Source: an uncultured Bacteroidia bacterium
GTDB taxonomy: Bacteria > Bacteroidota > Bacteroidia > Bacteroidales > UBA932
Reading direction: 5' to 3'
Assembly (NCBI GenBank): GCA_902792815.1
Contig: CADBAY010000007.1
Location: 41,744-105,743 of the forward strand
Length of the DNA: 64,000 bases
In this document: piece after piece, positions 33,259-42,079 of the stretch
How positions within the stretch are numbered: position 1 is the first letter of the stretch
Layout of the letters: every line of letters begins with the position of its first letter
Notes under the pieces: model-generated
Told to the model about the DNA's origin: nothing
Seen by the model: only the letters and a program-made list of their open reading frames with translations
Database searches by the model: none
Made by a program: the position numbers and the translations under genes

Positions 33259-35754
33259 ATGCCGAAGAATATCGAGGTGCGCGGTGCCAAGGCCCATAAC
33301 CTCAAGAACATAGATGTAGACATACCTCTTGGGAAGATAGTCGGGATAGCCGGCGTGTCCGGCTCCGGCAAGTCTTCGCTGGCGCTCGGAGTCTTGTACG
33401 CCGAGGGCTCGAGGCGCTATTTGGAATCGCTTTCCACTTATACGCGCCGCCGTATGACCCAGGCGTCGCGGGCTATGGTGGATGAAGTGCGCTATGTGCC
33501 TGCGTCGTTGGCTCTCCACCAGAGGCCAGGCGTTCCCGGTATACGCAGCACCTTCGGTACAATGTCTGAACTGCTTAACAGCCTGAGACTTATGTTCTCG
33601 CGGCTGGCCAGTCACCGCTGCCCCAACGGTCACTATCTCGAGCCTACCCTGGACGTTGCTGCCGAGCAGCCTGTCTTCTGTCCGGTGTGCGGGGAAAGGG
33701 TATATGCTCCCGGGGCAGAGCAACTCGCCTTCAACAGCGAGGGCGCCTGCCGGACCTGCTCCGGCACGGGGGTGGTGCGCACGGTCGATGAATCTACTCT
33801 CGTTCCGGATGACTCGCTCACCATCGATCAAGGGGCCGTGGCGCCGTGGGGCTCGCTGATGTGGTCGCTTATGAAAGACATTGCCCGCGAGATGGGTGTG
33901 CGTACCGACGTCCCTTTCCGTGACCTCACTCCGGAAGAAAAAGAAATCGTATATCACGGTCCCGCCGAAAAACGCCACATCATATACAAGAACGAGAAGA
34001 CCAACGGCTTTGCCGAAATGGACTTCACTTACTACAGCGCCGTGTATTCGGTGCAGAATGCGCTGGCAAAGGTCAAGGACGAAGCAGGCATGAAGCGGCT
34101 GGAGAAGTTCCTGCGCGAGGATGTCTGCCCCGACTGCGGCGGAACGCGCCTCTCCGAAGCTGCCAGGGCTCCGCTCATTCGCGGTATCAATCTGGCCGAG
34201 GCCTGCAAGATGACTCTCTCCGAACTTATCGAATGGGTGGCTGGCGTGCCGGAGTCGCTCCCGGAGCCTATGCGCCCGATGGCGGAGCGTATTTGCGAAT
34301 CGTTCAACGATACCGCCCGCCGCTTGGTAGACCTGGGCCTGAGTTACCTTTCTCTTGACCGTGCCGCTTCGACATTGAGTACGGGCGAGCGCCAGCGGGT
34401 GCAGCTTGCCCGTGCCGTCCGCAACCGCACGACCGGTGTGCTTTATGTTCTGGACGAGCCGTCCATCGGCCTGCATCCGTCTAATCTTGAGGGGCTTACT
34501 GGAGTAATGGACGATTTGGTGGCTGACGGGAATACCGTTGTGCTGGTGGATCATGATACCCAGGTGCTTTCGCACTCCGACTGGATTATCGAGCTGGGCC
34601 CCGGGGCTGGAGCCAAGGGCGGAACTGTGATTGCCAAGGGCACTCCGCAGATGCTCAAGAGCAACCCGGCATCGCGCATAGCTCCTTTCCTCGGAGGGCG
34701 GGAACCTCTGAAAGTGCGGGCGGCCGACCTGTTCGGCGCCGGTGCCATCAACATGCGTACAAGTGCCATCCACACAGTGCGTCCACTGGAAGTCAGTTTT
34801 CCTAAAGGCCGGCTGACCGCGGTCACGGGCGTGTCGGGTTCAGGTAAAACCACGATGGTGCTCGAGAGCTTGGTCCCCGGTGTGTCTGCTTGGACCGACG
34901 GACGCAAGCTGCCCGAGCACGTTCTGGCGGTGGATGCTCCCGGTATCAAGCACATCAAACTTATTGATGCTACGCCCATTGGAATAAACGTCCGCTCCAC
35001 CGTGGCTACTTATGCCGGCATTCACGACGAACTGCGCAAAGTGTTTGCGCGGACCGAAGATGCCCGTGCCGGTGGATGGAAAGCCGGGGACTTCTCTTAC
35101 AATACCGGCAGGCTCCGTTGCCCCGTGTGTGATGGCACGGGAAGCATCAGCCTCGATGTGCAGTTCTTGCCCGATGTTGACATTCCTTGCCCCGACTGCC
35201 ACGGCTCCCGTTATTCCCGCCAGGCCTTTGAGATCAGGCGGCCCTGCGGGAAGGCGCCCGTGAAGTCCGGGATGCCGTCGCAGGAGGGCGGGTGGTCGCT
35301 TCCTGAACTGATGGAGATGAGTGTTGACGAGGTCCTTGAGGCTTGCTCCGACTTGCAGTTGGTGCGCAGCCGCCTGCAGGTGCTTCATGACCTGGGCCTT
35401 GGGTATCTCACTCTTGGCGAGGCTACTCCGAGCCTGTCGGGCGGCGAGGCCCAGAGGCTTAAGCTGGCAAGTGAGATGGGCAGGGAACAGGCCGACAGCA
35501 TCTTTGTGTTCGATGAGCCTACTATAGGCTTGCATCCTCTTGACGTCCAGACTCTTATGGAAGTATTCCGGCACTTGATAGCCAACGGTGCCACGGTGAT
35601 TGTCATCGAGCACGACCTGGATGTTATCCGTAGTGCTGACTTCGTAGTGGATATGGGGCCCGGAGGTGGCCTTGAGGGCGGGCGCATTGTGGCCTCGGGA
35701 GCCCCTTCCGAGATTGCCGCCTGTCCCTCAAGTCTCACCGGCCGCTATCTCTAG
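33259..35754 (+). CDS. UvrA2-like excinuclease ABC subunit A paralogue
   Basis: An 831-residue ABC-type ATPase with two nucleotide-binding halves: Walker A GVSGSGKSS near residue 35 and GVSGSGKTT near 530, signature STGERQRVQLA and LSGGEAQRLKLAS, Walker B YVLDEPSIGLHP and FVFDEPTIGLHP. Zinc-finger Cys pairs are visible (CPVCGERV, CPDCGGTRL, CPVCDGTGS, CPDCHGSR). It is about 110 residues shorter than standard UvrA (about 940), consistent with loss of the UvrB-binding region, as in class-II UvrA2. UvrA2 proteins have been linked to tolerance of DNA-damaging drugs. Canonical uvrA would be elsewhere in the genome. The gene is 12 bp after the flavoprotein. Confidence 0.85.
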   Translation: MPKNIEVRGAKAHNLKNIDVDIPLGKIVGIAGVSGSGKSSLALGVLYAEGSRRYLESLSTYTRRRMTQASRAMVDEVRYVPASLALHQRPGVPGIRSTFGTMSELLNSLRLMFSRLASHRCPNGHYLEPTLDVAAEQPVFCPVCGERVYAPGAEQLAFNSEGACRTCSGTGVVRTVDESTLVPDDSLTIDQGAVAPWGSLMWSLMKDIAREMGVRTDVPFRDLTPEEKEIVYHGPAEKRHIIYKNEKTNGFAEMDFTYYSAVYSVQNALAKVKDEAGMKRLEKFLREDVCPDCGGTRLSEAARAPLIRGINLAEACKMTLSELIEWVAGVPESLPEPMRPMAERICESFNDTARRLVDLGLSYLSLDRAASTLSTGERQRVQLARAVRNRTTGVLYVLDEPSIGLHPSNLEGLTGVMDDLVADGNTVVLVDHDTQVLSHSDWIIELGPGAGAKGGTVIAKGTPQMLKSNPASRIAPFLGGREPLKVRAADLFGAGAINMRTSAIHTVRPLEVSFPKGRLTAVTGVSGSGKTTMVLESLVPGVSAWTDGRKLPEHVLAVDAPGIKHIKLIDATPIGINVRSTVATYAGIHDELRKVFARTEDARAGGWKAGDFSYNTGRLRCPVCDGTGSISLDVQFLPDVDIPCPDCHGSRYSRQAFEIRRPCGKAPVKSGMPSQEGGWSLPELMEMSVDEVLEACSDLQLVRSRLQVLHDLGLGYLTLGEATPSLSGGEAQRLKLASEMGREQADSIFVFDEPTIGLHPLDVQTLMEVFRHLIANGATVIVIEHDLDVIRSADFVVDMGPGGGLEGGRIVASGAPSEIAACPSSLTGRYL

Positions 35755-35794
35755 CGCTCTTTCCGCCGCTATTCTCTTTCTGCTGCCCGGGACC

Positions 35795-36033
35795 ATCTTT
35801 CTGCCCCCGGCACCGGCCCGCTGCGGCTTCCCGTGTGCAAAACAGCCCTTCCTGCCCCCGAGACTGGTCTGTTGGGGGCTCCCGTGTGCAAATCGGCCCT
35901 TCCTGCCCCCGGGACCGGCCCGCTGCGGCTTCCCGTGTGCAAAAAGCCCCTTCCTGCCCCCGGGAGCAGCTCGTTTGGTGTTCCCGTGTGCAAAACGGCC
36001 CTCTCTGCCCCCGGAATCTGCCAGCCGCGGGAC
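35795..36033 (+). repeat. Second array of 51-bp family A units (four and a partial copy)
   Basis: Units start with CCCGTGTGCAAA at 35830, 35881, 35932 and 35983, each 51 bp apart. They are preceded by a partial copy carrying TTTCTGCCCCCGG. The sequence is the same family as at 14.3-14.7 kb. The last unit runs straight into the hairpin units at 36029. Confidence 0.9.
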
Positions 36034-36109
36034 AGAAAACGGTGAAGACTGTCCGGAGGCGTGTCGGATGGCTGTTGCCGGGACAGAAAGTGGTGAAAAC
36101 TGTCCCGGC
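36029..36109 (+). repeat. Two hairpin units (family C), 51 bp apart
   Basis: GGGACAG begins at 36029 and at 36080, exactly 51 bp apart. In the second unit, arms of 10 bp (36077-36086 and 36100-36109) enclose the 13-nt loop AAAGTGGTGAAAA. In the first, 6-bp arms enclose AAAACGGTGAAGA. The loop matches that of the unrelated stems at 59.4 kb. The remainder of the gap (36110-36230) contains no gene that I can see. Confidence 0.8.
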
Positions 36110-36230
36110 TGGGGGCTGGCAAGGCAGAATGTGAAAACCGGAGGAATGTGGGTGGAGGCTCGGAAGGCTGGCGGGGCGAAAACAAGTGCCGAACTTGCAT
36201 TCTTCCGTATTTTTTTCGGGCAATAATTGT

Positions 36231-36238
36231 TATATTTG
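36231..36238 (+). promoter_or_regulatory. -7 box for the GH31 gene
   Basis: TATATTTG, 16 nt before the ATG at 36255. No convincing -33 element. Confidence 0.6.
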
Positions 36239-36254
36239 TCAAAACTGATTGCCA

Positions 36255-38819
36255 ATGAAAAAACTCATACTTTTTGTCGTGGCCGTTGCTGCCGCACTGA
36301 CCCTGACAGCCGGCACCGCAGCCGCCGACAACACCGCCGCTGGCACCGCAACATCCGGCACCGCAGCCACCGGCCGCGCAAGCGCCAACACCGCAGCTAC
36401 AGCCACCGGCCACGCAAGCGCCAACACTGCAGCCACAGCCACCGCTGCCATAACCACCGTAGCCGCCGACAACGCAGCCCCCGCCAACCCAAAGGCTAAG
36501 CCCGGAGCCATTGTCATCGCTGGTAACGCCCGCTTTACCGTCCTGACAGACCGCCTGATCAGAATGGAATGGGCCGAAGACGGGCAGTTTGAAGACAGGG
36601 CCAGCCTTGCCATAATCAACCGTGACCTGCCCGTTCCCGCCTTCAAAGCCACGAAGCAGGGCGGGGGAGTGACCATCAGTACCGGCAAGCTTACCCTCGA
36701 ATACAAGGGCGGACGTTTTGCTCCCGGCAACCTGAGCGTCACTTTCAAGCTTAACGGCAAGCCTGTGGTCTGGCACCCCGGTGACGAGCCGTCAGGCAAC
36801 CTCAAGGGAACCACCCGCACCCTTGACGGATGCAACGGCTGGGACCGCCTGAGCCATAACGAGAAAGAACTTGAGAACGGCATCCTCTCCCGTGACGGAT
36901 GGGCCATAGTGGACGAGAGTTCGCGCCATCTGCTCCAGAAAGATTCTTCCTCCTGGGGCGAATGGGTTGCAGAGCGTCCGGAGGGGGATAGGATCGACTG
37001 GTATATATTCGCCTATGGGCACGATTATCTCGCTGCCCTTCAAGACTTTACAAAGGTAGCTGGCAATATTCCCCTGCCTCCCAGGTTTGTATTCGGGTAT
37101 TGGTGGAGCCGCTACTGGATCTACACCGACGAGGAGCTCCTCCAACTCGCCGAAGATATGCGCCAGCGTGACATCCCAGCCGATGTATTCATCATCGATA
37201 TGGACTGGCACGAGACCTGGAAGCCTATGGACGAGCGCCTTGGGCACGACGAGTTCGGCCAAAGGCGCGGCTGGACCGGTTACACCTGGAACCGCGACCT
37301 TATCCCCGATCCGGAGGGCCTGCTGGCAGAGCTGCATCGCAAGGGCTTCAAGACGGCTCTCAACCTTCATCCCGCATCCGGAATCCGTCCCTACGAAGAC
37401 TGCTACTCCCGCTTTGTGGCCGATTATTTGAGCCGTACCGATGATTACGACGGCCCCGAGGGCTATATCTATCCCGAGCAAGGGTGGACTTATAAAGGAA
37501 GCGACACCCCGGTGGGCCGCGAGGGCTGGAGGGCACCCGTACCGTTCCGCCTCGACCAGCAGGAATGGGCCGACGCTTACTTCAACTCCGTTATCCATCC
37601 TCTTGAAAAACAAGGCGTTGACTTCTGGTGGCTGGACTGGCAGCAGTGGAGGGAGAGTAAATATGTAAAAGGCCTGTCCAATACTTTCTGGTGCAATTAC
37701 TGCTTCTGGAACGACCAGGTGAGGCGTAAGACCGCGCAGAGCACCTGGCCTGACCGCCCCCTTATCTATCACCGCTGGGGAGGCCTCGGAAGCCACCGCT
37801 ATCAGCTCGGATTCTCGGGCGATACATATTCGGAATGGTCGGTGCTGCAGTTCCTGCCGTATTTCACATCCACGGCATCAAACGTTGGCTATGGATACTG
37901 GGGACACGACATAGGCGGACACATGCAGCACAGGGATAAACAAGGTCCCCGCGATCCTGAGCTTTATACGCGCTGGATGCAGTTCGGAGTGTTTACTCCG
38001 ATTTTCAAGACCCACGCCACTCAGAACGCCAACCTAGACTGCCGTATATGGATATTCCCCGAACATTATGAGTACCTAAAGGCCGCCATCAAGCTCCGCT
38101 ATGCCCTGAGCCCCTACATCTATGATGCTGCCCACCAGGCCACTGAGACCGGAGTCTCGATGTGCAGGCCCCTCTATTACTACTATCCTGAGCTTGCGGA
38201 GGCATACGTGCGCAACGAAGAATATTTCTTCGGCGACAATATCCTGGCCACGGCCATCACCGCTCCTTGCGGCCCCGACGGAACTGCCTCGCGTGAGGTA
38301 TGGCTCCCCAAGGGAGAGTGGTACGATATGGCGCACGAGCGTCTGCTCAAGGGCGGCAAGGTGTACAAACTTAACTACACCCTCGAGCAGAATCCCTGGT
38401 TCGTCAAGGCCGGAGCCGTCATCCCCATGGCTCCGGAAGGCATCACCAACCTCCAGGAACAGAGTAACGCCCTGCGCCTGATGATAGTGCCCGGCAAGGC
38501 GTCTTGCAAGATAGAGCACTACGAGGACGACGGCGTCTCGCAGGCCTATGAGCGCGTTTTTGCCACGACCACTATCGAAAAGAGCACCTCCGGCGGCAAA
38601 ACCGTCGTTAAGATCGGTCCCCGCAAAGGCTCATACGCCGGAGCACCTTCAACCAGGCTCATCAGCATAGAACTGGAGGGTGTCAACAAAGCTCCCGCAC
38701 AGGTAAAATGTAACGGAACGGCACTTCCCGCTTCGGCCGTATGCACGGGAGGCGGACGCACCACAATCACCCTTCCCGAGGCCCCCGCCGATGAGGCACT
38801 CCGCGTGGAGATCAAGTAA
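36255..38819 (+). CDS. Glycoside hydrolase family 31 (alpha-glucosidase/xylosidase type)
   Basis: An 854-residue exported enzyme (MKKLILFVVAVAAALTLTAG). Residues about 20-85 are a low-complexity Ala/Thr/Asn linker with a 12-residue repeat (TGRASANTAATA, TGHASANTAATA). The GH31 N-domain follows, and the catalytic barrel has the nucleophile Asp in DFWWLDWQQW and the probable acid/base Asp in FSGDTYSEW. GYWGHDIGGHM and FTPIFKTHA are further family motifs. Family members cleave alpha-glucosides, xylosides or sulfoquinovosides; substrate class cannot be told from the sequence. I used the ATG at 36255, not the TTG two codons upstream. A gene for a GDPD lipoprotein follows 48 bp later with its own promoter. 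Confidence 0.93.
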   Translation: MKKLILFVVAVAAALTLTAGTAAADNTAAGTATSGTAATGRASANTAATATGHASANTAATATAAITTVAADNAAPANPKAKPGAIVIAGNARFTVLTDRLIRMEWAEDGQFEDRASLAIINRDLPVPAFKATKQGGGVTISTGKLTLEYKGGRFAPGNLSVTFKLNGKPVVWHPGDEPSGNLKGTTRTLDGCNGWDRLSHNEKELENGILSRDGWAIVDESSRHLLQKDSSSWGEWVAERPEGDRIDWYIFAYGHDYLAALQDFTKVAGNIPLPPRFVFGYWWSRYWIYTDEELLQLAEDMRQRDIPADVFIIDMDWHETWKPMDERLGHDEFGQRRGWTGYTWNRDLIPDPEGLLAELHRKGFKTALNLHPASGIRPYEDCYSRFVADYLSRTDDYDGPEGYIYPEQGWTYKGSDTPVGREGWRAPVPFRLDQQEWADAYFNSVIHPLEKQGVDFWWLDWQQWRESKYVKGLSNTFWCNYCFWNDQVRRKTAQSTWPDRPLIYHRWGGLGSHRYQLGFSGDTYSEWSVLQFLPYFTSTASNVGYGYWGHDIGGHMQHRDKQGPRDPELYTRWMQFGVFTPIFKTHATQNANLDCRIWIFPEHYEYLKAAIKLRYALSPYIYDAAHQATETGVSMCRPLYYYYPELAEAYVRNEEYFFGDNILATAITAPCGPDGTASREVWLPKGEWYDMAHERLLKGGKVYKLNYTLEQNPWFVKAGAVIPMAPEGITNLQEQSNALRLMIVPGKASCKIEHYEDDGVSQAYERVFATTTIEKSTSGGKTVVKIGPRKGSYAGAPSTRLISIELEGVNKAPAQVKCNGTALPASAVCTGGGRTTITLPEAPADEALRVEIK

Positions 38820-38854
38820 AGTATTGACTTTCAGTTGAAATTCTGATTTTTAAC

Positions 38855-38862
38855 TATATTTG
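38855..38862 (+). promoter_or_regulatory. -7 box for the GDPD lipoprotein gene
   Basis: TATATTTG, 5 nt before the ATG at 38868, so little or no 5' leader is expected. TTG at 38835-38837 is a weak -33 candidate (17-nt gap). Confidence 0.6.
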
Positions 38863-38867
38863 TAAAC

Positions 38868-39827
38868 ATGAAAAAAACTTTCATCTTCCTTGCCGTAGCG
38901 CTCAGCTTCGTTTGCTGTACCCAGAGCGCACCTAAATATGCCAACCGTGCAGAGGCTATTGCCGCGCAGATCCACGATCCCCATTCCAAGTATGTGGTCG
39001 TGACTTGCCACAGGGGCGACTGGCGCAATTTCCCCGAGAACTCCATTCCCGCCATCGAGAGCATCATCCGCATGGGCGCCGACATTATGGAGCTCGACCT
39101 CAAGATGACCAAAGATTCGGTGCTGGTGCTCAGCCACGACGGCACCGTCAGCCGCTGCACCAACTTCAGCAGCGTATTCAAAGGCGAACCCGGCAAGAGC
39201 GCACGCGTGAGCGACCTCACCCTTGAAGAAATCAAGAGCCTGAGCCTTAAGAGAGCGCATAACGTAGTCATCGACACCCTGCGCATGCCCACTCTGCGCG
39301 AGGCCCTTCTGTGCTGCAAAGACCGCATCTGCGTAAACGTAGACCAGGGCTACGAGTTCTACGACGAGGTGCTCGCCATAACCGAAGAACTCGGCGTGAC
39401 CAACCAGATACTCATCAAGGGCAAGAAGCCCATCGAGGTGGTGGCCGCACACGAAGCTGCATACGAGCACAATATGATGTATATGCCCATAGTGGATATC
39501 CAGAGGCCGGCCGGCATCGAACTTTTCAACTCGTATCTCGAGCAGGGAGTGGTTCCTCTGGCATACGAGGTATGCTGGCAGACCAATGACGGAGCGTTTG
39601 AAGATGCCTGCAAGAAGATTCTAGACCAGGGCTCCAAGATTTGGGTGAATACCATATGGGCAAGCCTCTGCGGCGGCTACGGCAACGACGATGACGCGGC
39701 ATTCGTGGCCGCCGATCCCGGCGATGTGTACCAGCAGTATATCGACAAGGGCGTCTCGATGATCCAGACCGACCGTCCCGAACTCCTGATAGGCTGGCTT
39801 ACCAAAAAAGGACTTCATACACTTTAG
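38868..39827 (+). CDS. Glycerophosphodiester phosphodiesterase lipoprotein
   Basis: A 319-residue lipoprotein (MKKTFIFLAVALSFVCC). A full GDPD domain begins at about residue 45: the catalytic His-Arg in CHRGDWRNFPENS, metal acids in MELDLKMTKD, and His in LSHDGTVSRC. It hydrolyses glycerophosphodiesters to glycerol-3-phosphate and an alcohol. The next gene, 6 bp later, is an organophosphate:phosphate antiporter, so a hydrolysis-then-uptake pathway is likely. This is the second GDPD of the window; the other is fused to GLUG repeats at 14.8-18.3 kb. Confidence 0.93.
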   Translation: MKKTFIFLAVALSFVCCTQSAPKYANRAEAIAAQIHDPHSKYVVVTCHRGDWRNFPENSIPAIESIIRMGADIMELDLKMTKDSVLVLSHDGTVSRCTNFSSVFKGEPGKSARVSDLTLEEIKSLSLKRAHNVVIDTLRMPTLREALLCCKDRICVNVDQGYEFYDEVLAITEELGVTNQILIKGKKPIEVVAAHEAAYEHNMMYMPIVDIQRPAGIELFNSYLEQGVVPLAYEVCWQTNDGAFEDACKKILDQGSKIWVNTIWASLCGGYGNDDDAAFVAADPGDVYQQYIDKGVSMIQTDRPELLIGWLTKKGLHTL

Positions 39828-39833
39828 AACGAT

Positions 39834-41246
39834 ATGGGATTTTTGGATTTTTTCCGTATGAGCGAACCTTCGGCGGTGAAGGTCGCTCCCGAAAAGGTTG
39901 ACAAGGTTTATAAGAAAAAACGCATCCAGGCATTCATAGCGGGCACATTCGGCTACGCGCTTTACTATGTGTGCCGCCTGTCGATGGGCGTGATGAAGCA
40001 GCCGCTCATCGACGCCGGCCTGCTCAACGCCACCCAGCTTGGTATCATTGGGGCCTGTCTGTACTGGTCGTATGCCGTCGGCAAACTCATCAACGGTTTC
40101 CTGGCCGACAGCTCCAACATCAAGCGCTTCATGGCCTCGGGCCTGGTGGTGTCGGCCACTATGAACCTCATAATGGGTGTGCTGGGTGTGAATGCTCTTA
40201 ACGGAACCATAGCCAATTCGACGCTGTTTGTGTGCTTCTGTATCTTCTGGGCCATAAACGGATGGTCGCAGTCGATGGGCGCGCCGCCGGCAATCATTGC
40301 CCTTTCGAGGTGGTTCCCGCTCAAGGTCAGGGGCACTTATTACGGAATATTCAGCTCGTCGCATAATATCGGCGAGGGCCTGTCGTTCATATTCGTGGGC
40401 TCCATAGTGGCTGCATTCGGCTGGAAGTGGGGCTTCTTCGGTGCCGCCCTTGCCGGTGCGCTGGGTGTGGTGCTCATCCTGCTCTTGCTCCACGATTCTA
40501 CCGAGAGCAACGGCCTGCCGCCCATCGAAGTGCTTTCCGGCGAGAAGAGCGCCGAAGAATACGAGCGCGACCGTGCGGCCCTGCTCGCTTCGGCCGAGGA
40601 TGCCCGCCAAGCTGCCCGCGCCGAGACCAAGCGCATGCAGCGGTCGGTCATCAAGAACCCCGGCGTGTGGATCCTTGCCATCTCCAGCGCCTTTATGTAT
40701 ATGAGCCGCTATGCCATCAACGAGTGGGGTACTATTTTCCTGCAGGAAGCCAAGGGCTATGACCTTGCCGGAGCCGCCGCCATCATAGGCGTCAATCCTA
40801 TCTTCGGTATCATAGGTACCGTGGTATCGGGCTGGCTCTCCGACGTGCTCTTCAAGGGTGACAGGAAGTATCCTGCGTTCGTGGCCGGTATCCTGGAGGC
40901 GATTGCCTTAGCTCTCTTCCTCTTCGGCGGTCCCGCCAAGTGGGTTAACATACTGGCAATGGTCCTGTTCGGTATTGCCATCGGCGTGCTCATCAGCTTC
41001 CTTGGAGGCCTTATGGCCGTCGATCTGGTGCCCCGCAAGGCAACCGGAGCGGCCCTGGGCATAGTGGGTATGGCATCGTATGCGGCTGCCGGTCTGCAGA
41101 ATGTGGTCACCGGTCTGCTGCTTGACAATAACATCGTAAACGGAGTTCACGACTTTACCTACGCCAGCTGGTTCTGGCTCGGTTCGGCCGTCATAGCGTT
41201 CTTGCTGCCCGTTCTGAACTGGCGCCGTAAACAACAACAGATATGA
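39834..41246 (+). CDS. Organophosphate:phosphate antiporter family MFS transporter (GlpT-like)
   Basis: A 470-residue inner-membrane protein of the OPA group of the MFS, with about 12 membrane segments. It starts RIQAFIAGTFGYALYYVCR and has GIIGACLYWSYAVGKLINGF, the typical first-half signature. A long central cytoplasmic loop (about residues 220-265, Glu/Arg/Ala-rich) separates the halves. The family exchanges glycerol-3-phosphate or hexose phosphate for phosphate. Its position after a GDPD gene favours glycerol-3-phosphate or glycerophosphodiesters; this is inference. The stop overlaps the following aldo/keto reductase start by 4 bp. Confidence 0.9.
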   Translation: MGFLDFFRMSEPSAVKVAPEKVDKVYKKKRIQAFIAGTFGYALYYVCRLSMGVMKQPLIDAGLLNATQLGIIGACLYWSYAVGKLINGFLADSSNIKRFMASGLVVSATMNLIMGVLGVNALNGTIANSTLFVCFCIFWAINGWSQSMGAPPAIIALSRWFPLKVRGTYYGIFSSSHNIGEGLSFIFVGSIVAAFGWKWGFFGAALAGALGVVLILLLLHDSTESNGLPPIEVLSGEKSAEEYERDRAALLASAEDARQAARAETKRMQRSVIKNPGVWILAISSAFMYMSRYAINEWGTIFLQEAKGYDLAGAAAIIGVNPIFGIIGTVVSGWLSDVLFKGDRKYPAFVAGILEAIALALFLFGGPAKWVNILAMVLFGIAIGVLISFLGGLMAVDLVPRKATGAALGIVGMASYAAAGLQNVVTGLLLDNNIVNGVHDFTYASWFWLGSAVIAFLLPVLNWRRKQQQI

Positions 41247-42073
41247 TCCTTTCCAACGGGGTAGTGATACCCGATATGGGCTTCGGCACCTATAAGATGG
41301 CGCCGGAAGATACCCGCGCCTCGGTGCTTTGCGCGCTCCAGAGCGGCTGGAGGCATGTCGATACAGCTGCTTTCTACCGCAACGAGGCCGAAGTAGGGCA
41401 GGCGGTGCGTGAGAGCGGAATTCCTCGCGAGGAACTGTTCATCACCACCAAACTCTGGAATACCGACCGGGGCTACGACTCCGCCCTGCGTGCTTTCGAC
41501 CGTTCGCTGGAGGCCCTCGGGCTCGACTACATCGACCTTTACCTCATCCACTGGCCGGCTTCTCCCTTCTTCTGGGACAATTGGAAGCAACTTAACGCCG
41601 ACAGCTGGCGGGCGCTCGAGCGCCTGTACCGCGAAAAGAGAGTGAGGGCGATAGGACTCAGCAATTATATGCCCCGGCACATCAAGGCCCTGCTGGAAAC
41701 GGCGGAAATCAAGCCCATGGTCGACCAGATAGAGTTCCATCCCGGGTGGATGCAGCGCGACTGCCTTGAGTTCTGCGCCGCCGAGGGCATGGCCGTTGAG
41801 GCCTGGGCTCCGCTCATCAAGGGCGAAGCCCTCGGGCACCCTGTCATTACCGGAATTGCCGCCTCACACGGCTGCTCGCCCGCACGGGTAGTGCTCGCCT
41901 GGGTGCTTGCCTGCGGAGTAATCCCTCTGTGCAAGAGCGTAACGCCTTCACGCATAGCGGATAACCTGCAGGCTGCAAGCTTGCGTCTAACCAAGGAAGA
42001 GGTGGATGCCATCTCCGCCCTGCACGATGTGGGCGGGCGCTGTTACAACCCCGATAACTGTAACTTCAAGTAG
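41243..42073 (+). CDS. Aldo/keto reductase
   Basis: A 276-residue cytosolic NADPH-dependent oxidoreductase with a TIM-barrel fold. It has the catalytic tetrad: Asp in HVDTAAFYRNEAEVG, Tyr in the same segment, Lys in TKLWNTDRGYD and His in YLIHWP. IPLCKSVTPSRIADN is the C-terminal cofactor-binding site. It overlaps the transporter stop (ATGA) and is probably translated with it, perhaps reducing a product of the imported compound. The exact substrate is unknown. Confidence 0.93.
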   Translation: MILSNGVVIPDMGFGTYKMAPEDTRASVLCALQSGWRHVDTAAFYRNEAEVGQAVRESGIPREELFITTKLWNTDRGYDSALRAFDRSLEALGLDYIDLYLIHWPASPFFWDNWKQLNADSWRALERLYREKRVRAIGLSNYMPRHIKALLETAEIKPMVDQIEFHPGWMQRDCLEFCAAEGMAVEAWAPLIKGEALGHPVITGIAASHGCSPARVVLAWVLACGVIPLCKSVTPSRIADNLQAASLRLTKEEVDAISALHDVGGRCYNPDNCNFK

Positions 42074-42079
42074 AGAGAG

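Noticed and set aside
33250-34773. 507-codon reverse ORF antisense to the UvrA2-like gene
   Set aside because: Same reason; the forward gene has all ABC motifs.
35728-36255. ORFs over the second repeat locus on both strands
   Set aside because: The same artefact, with repeat-encoded sequence and no start or RBS context.
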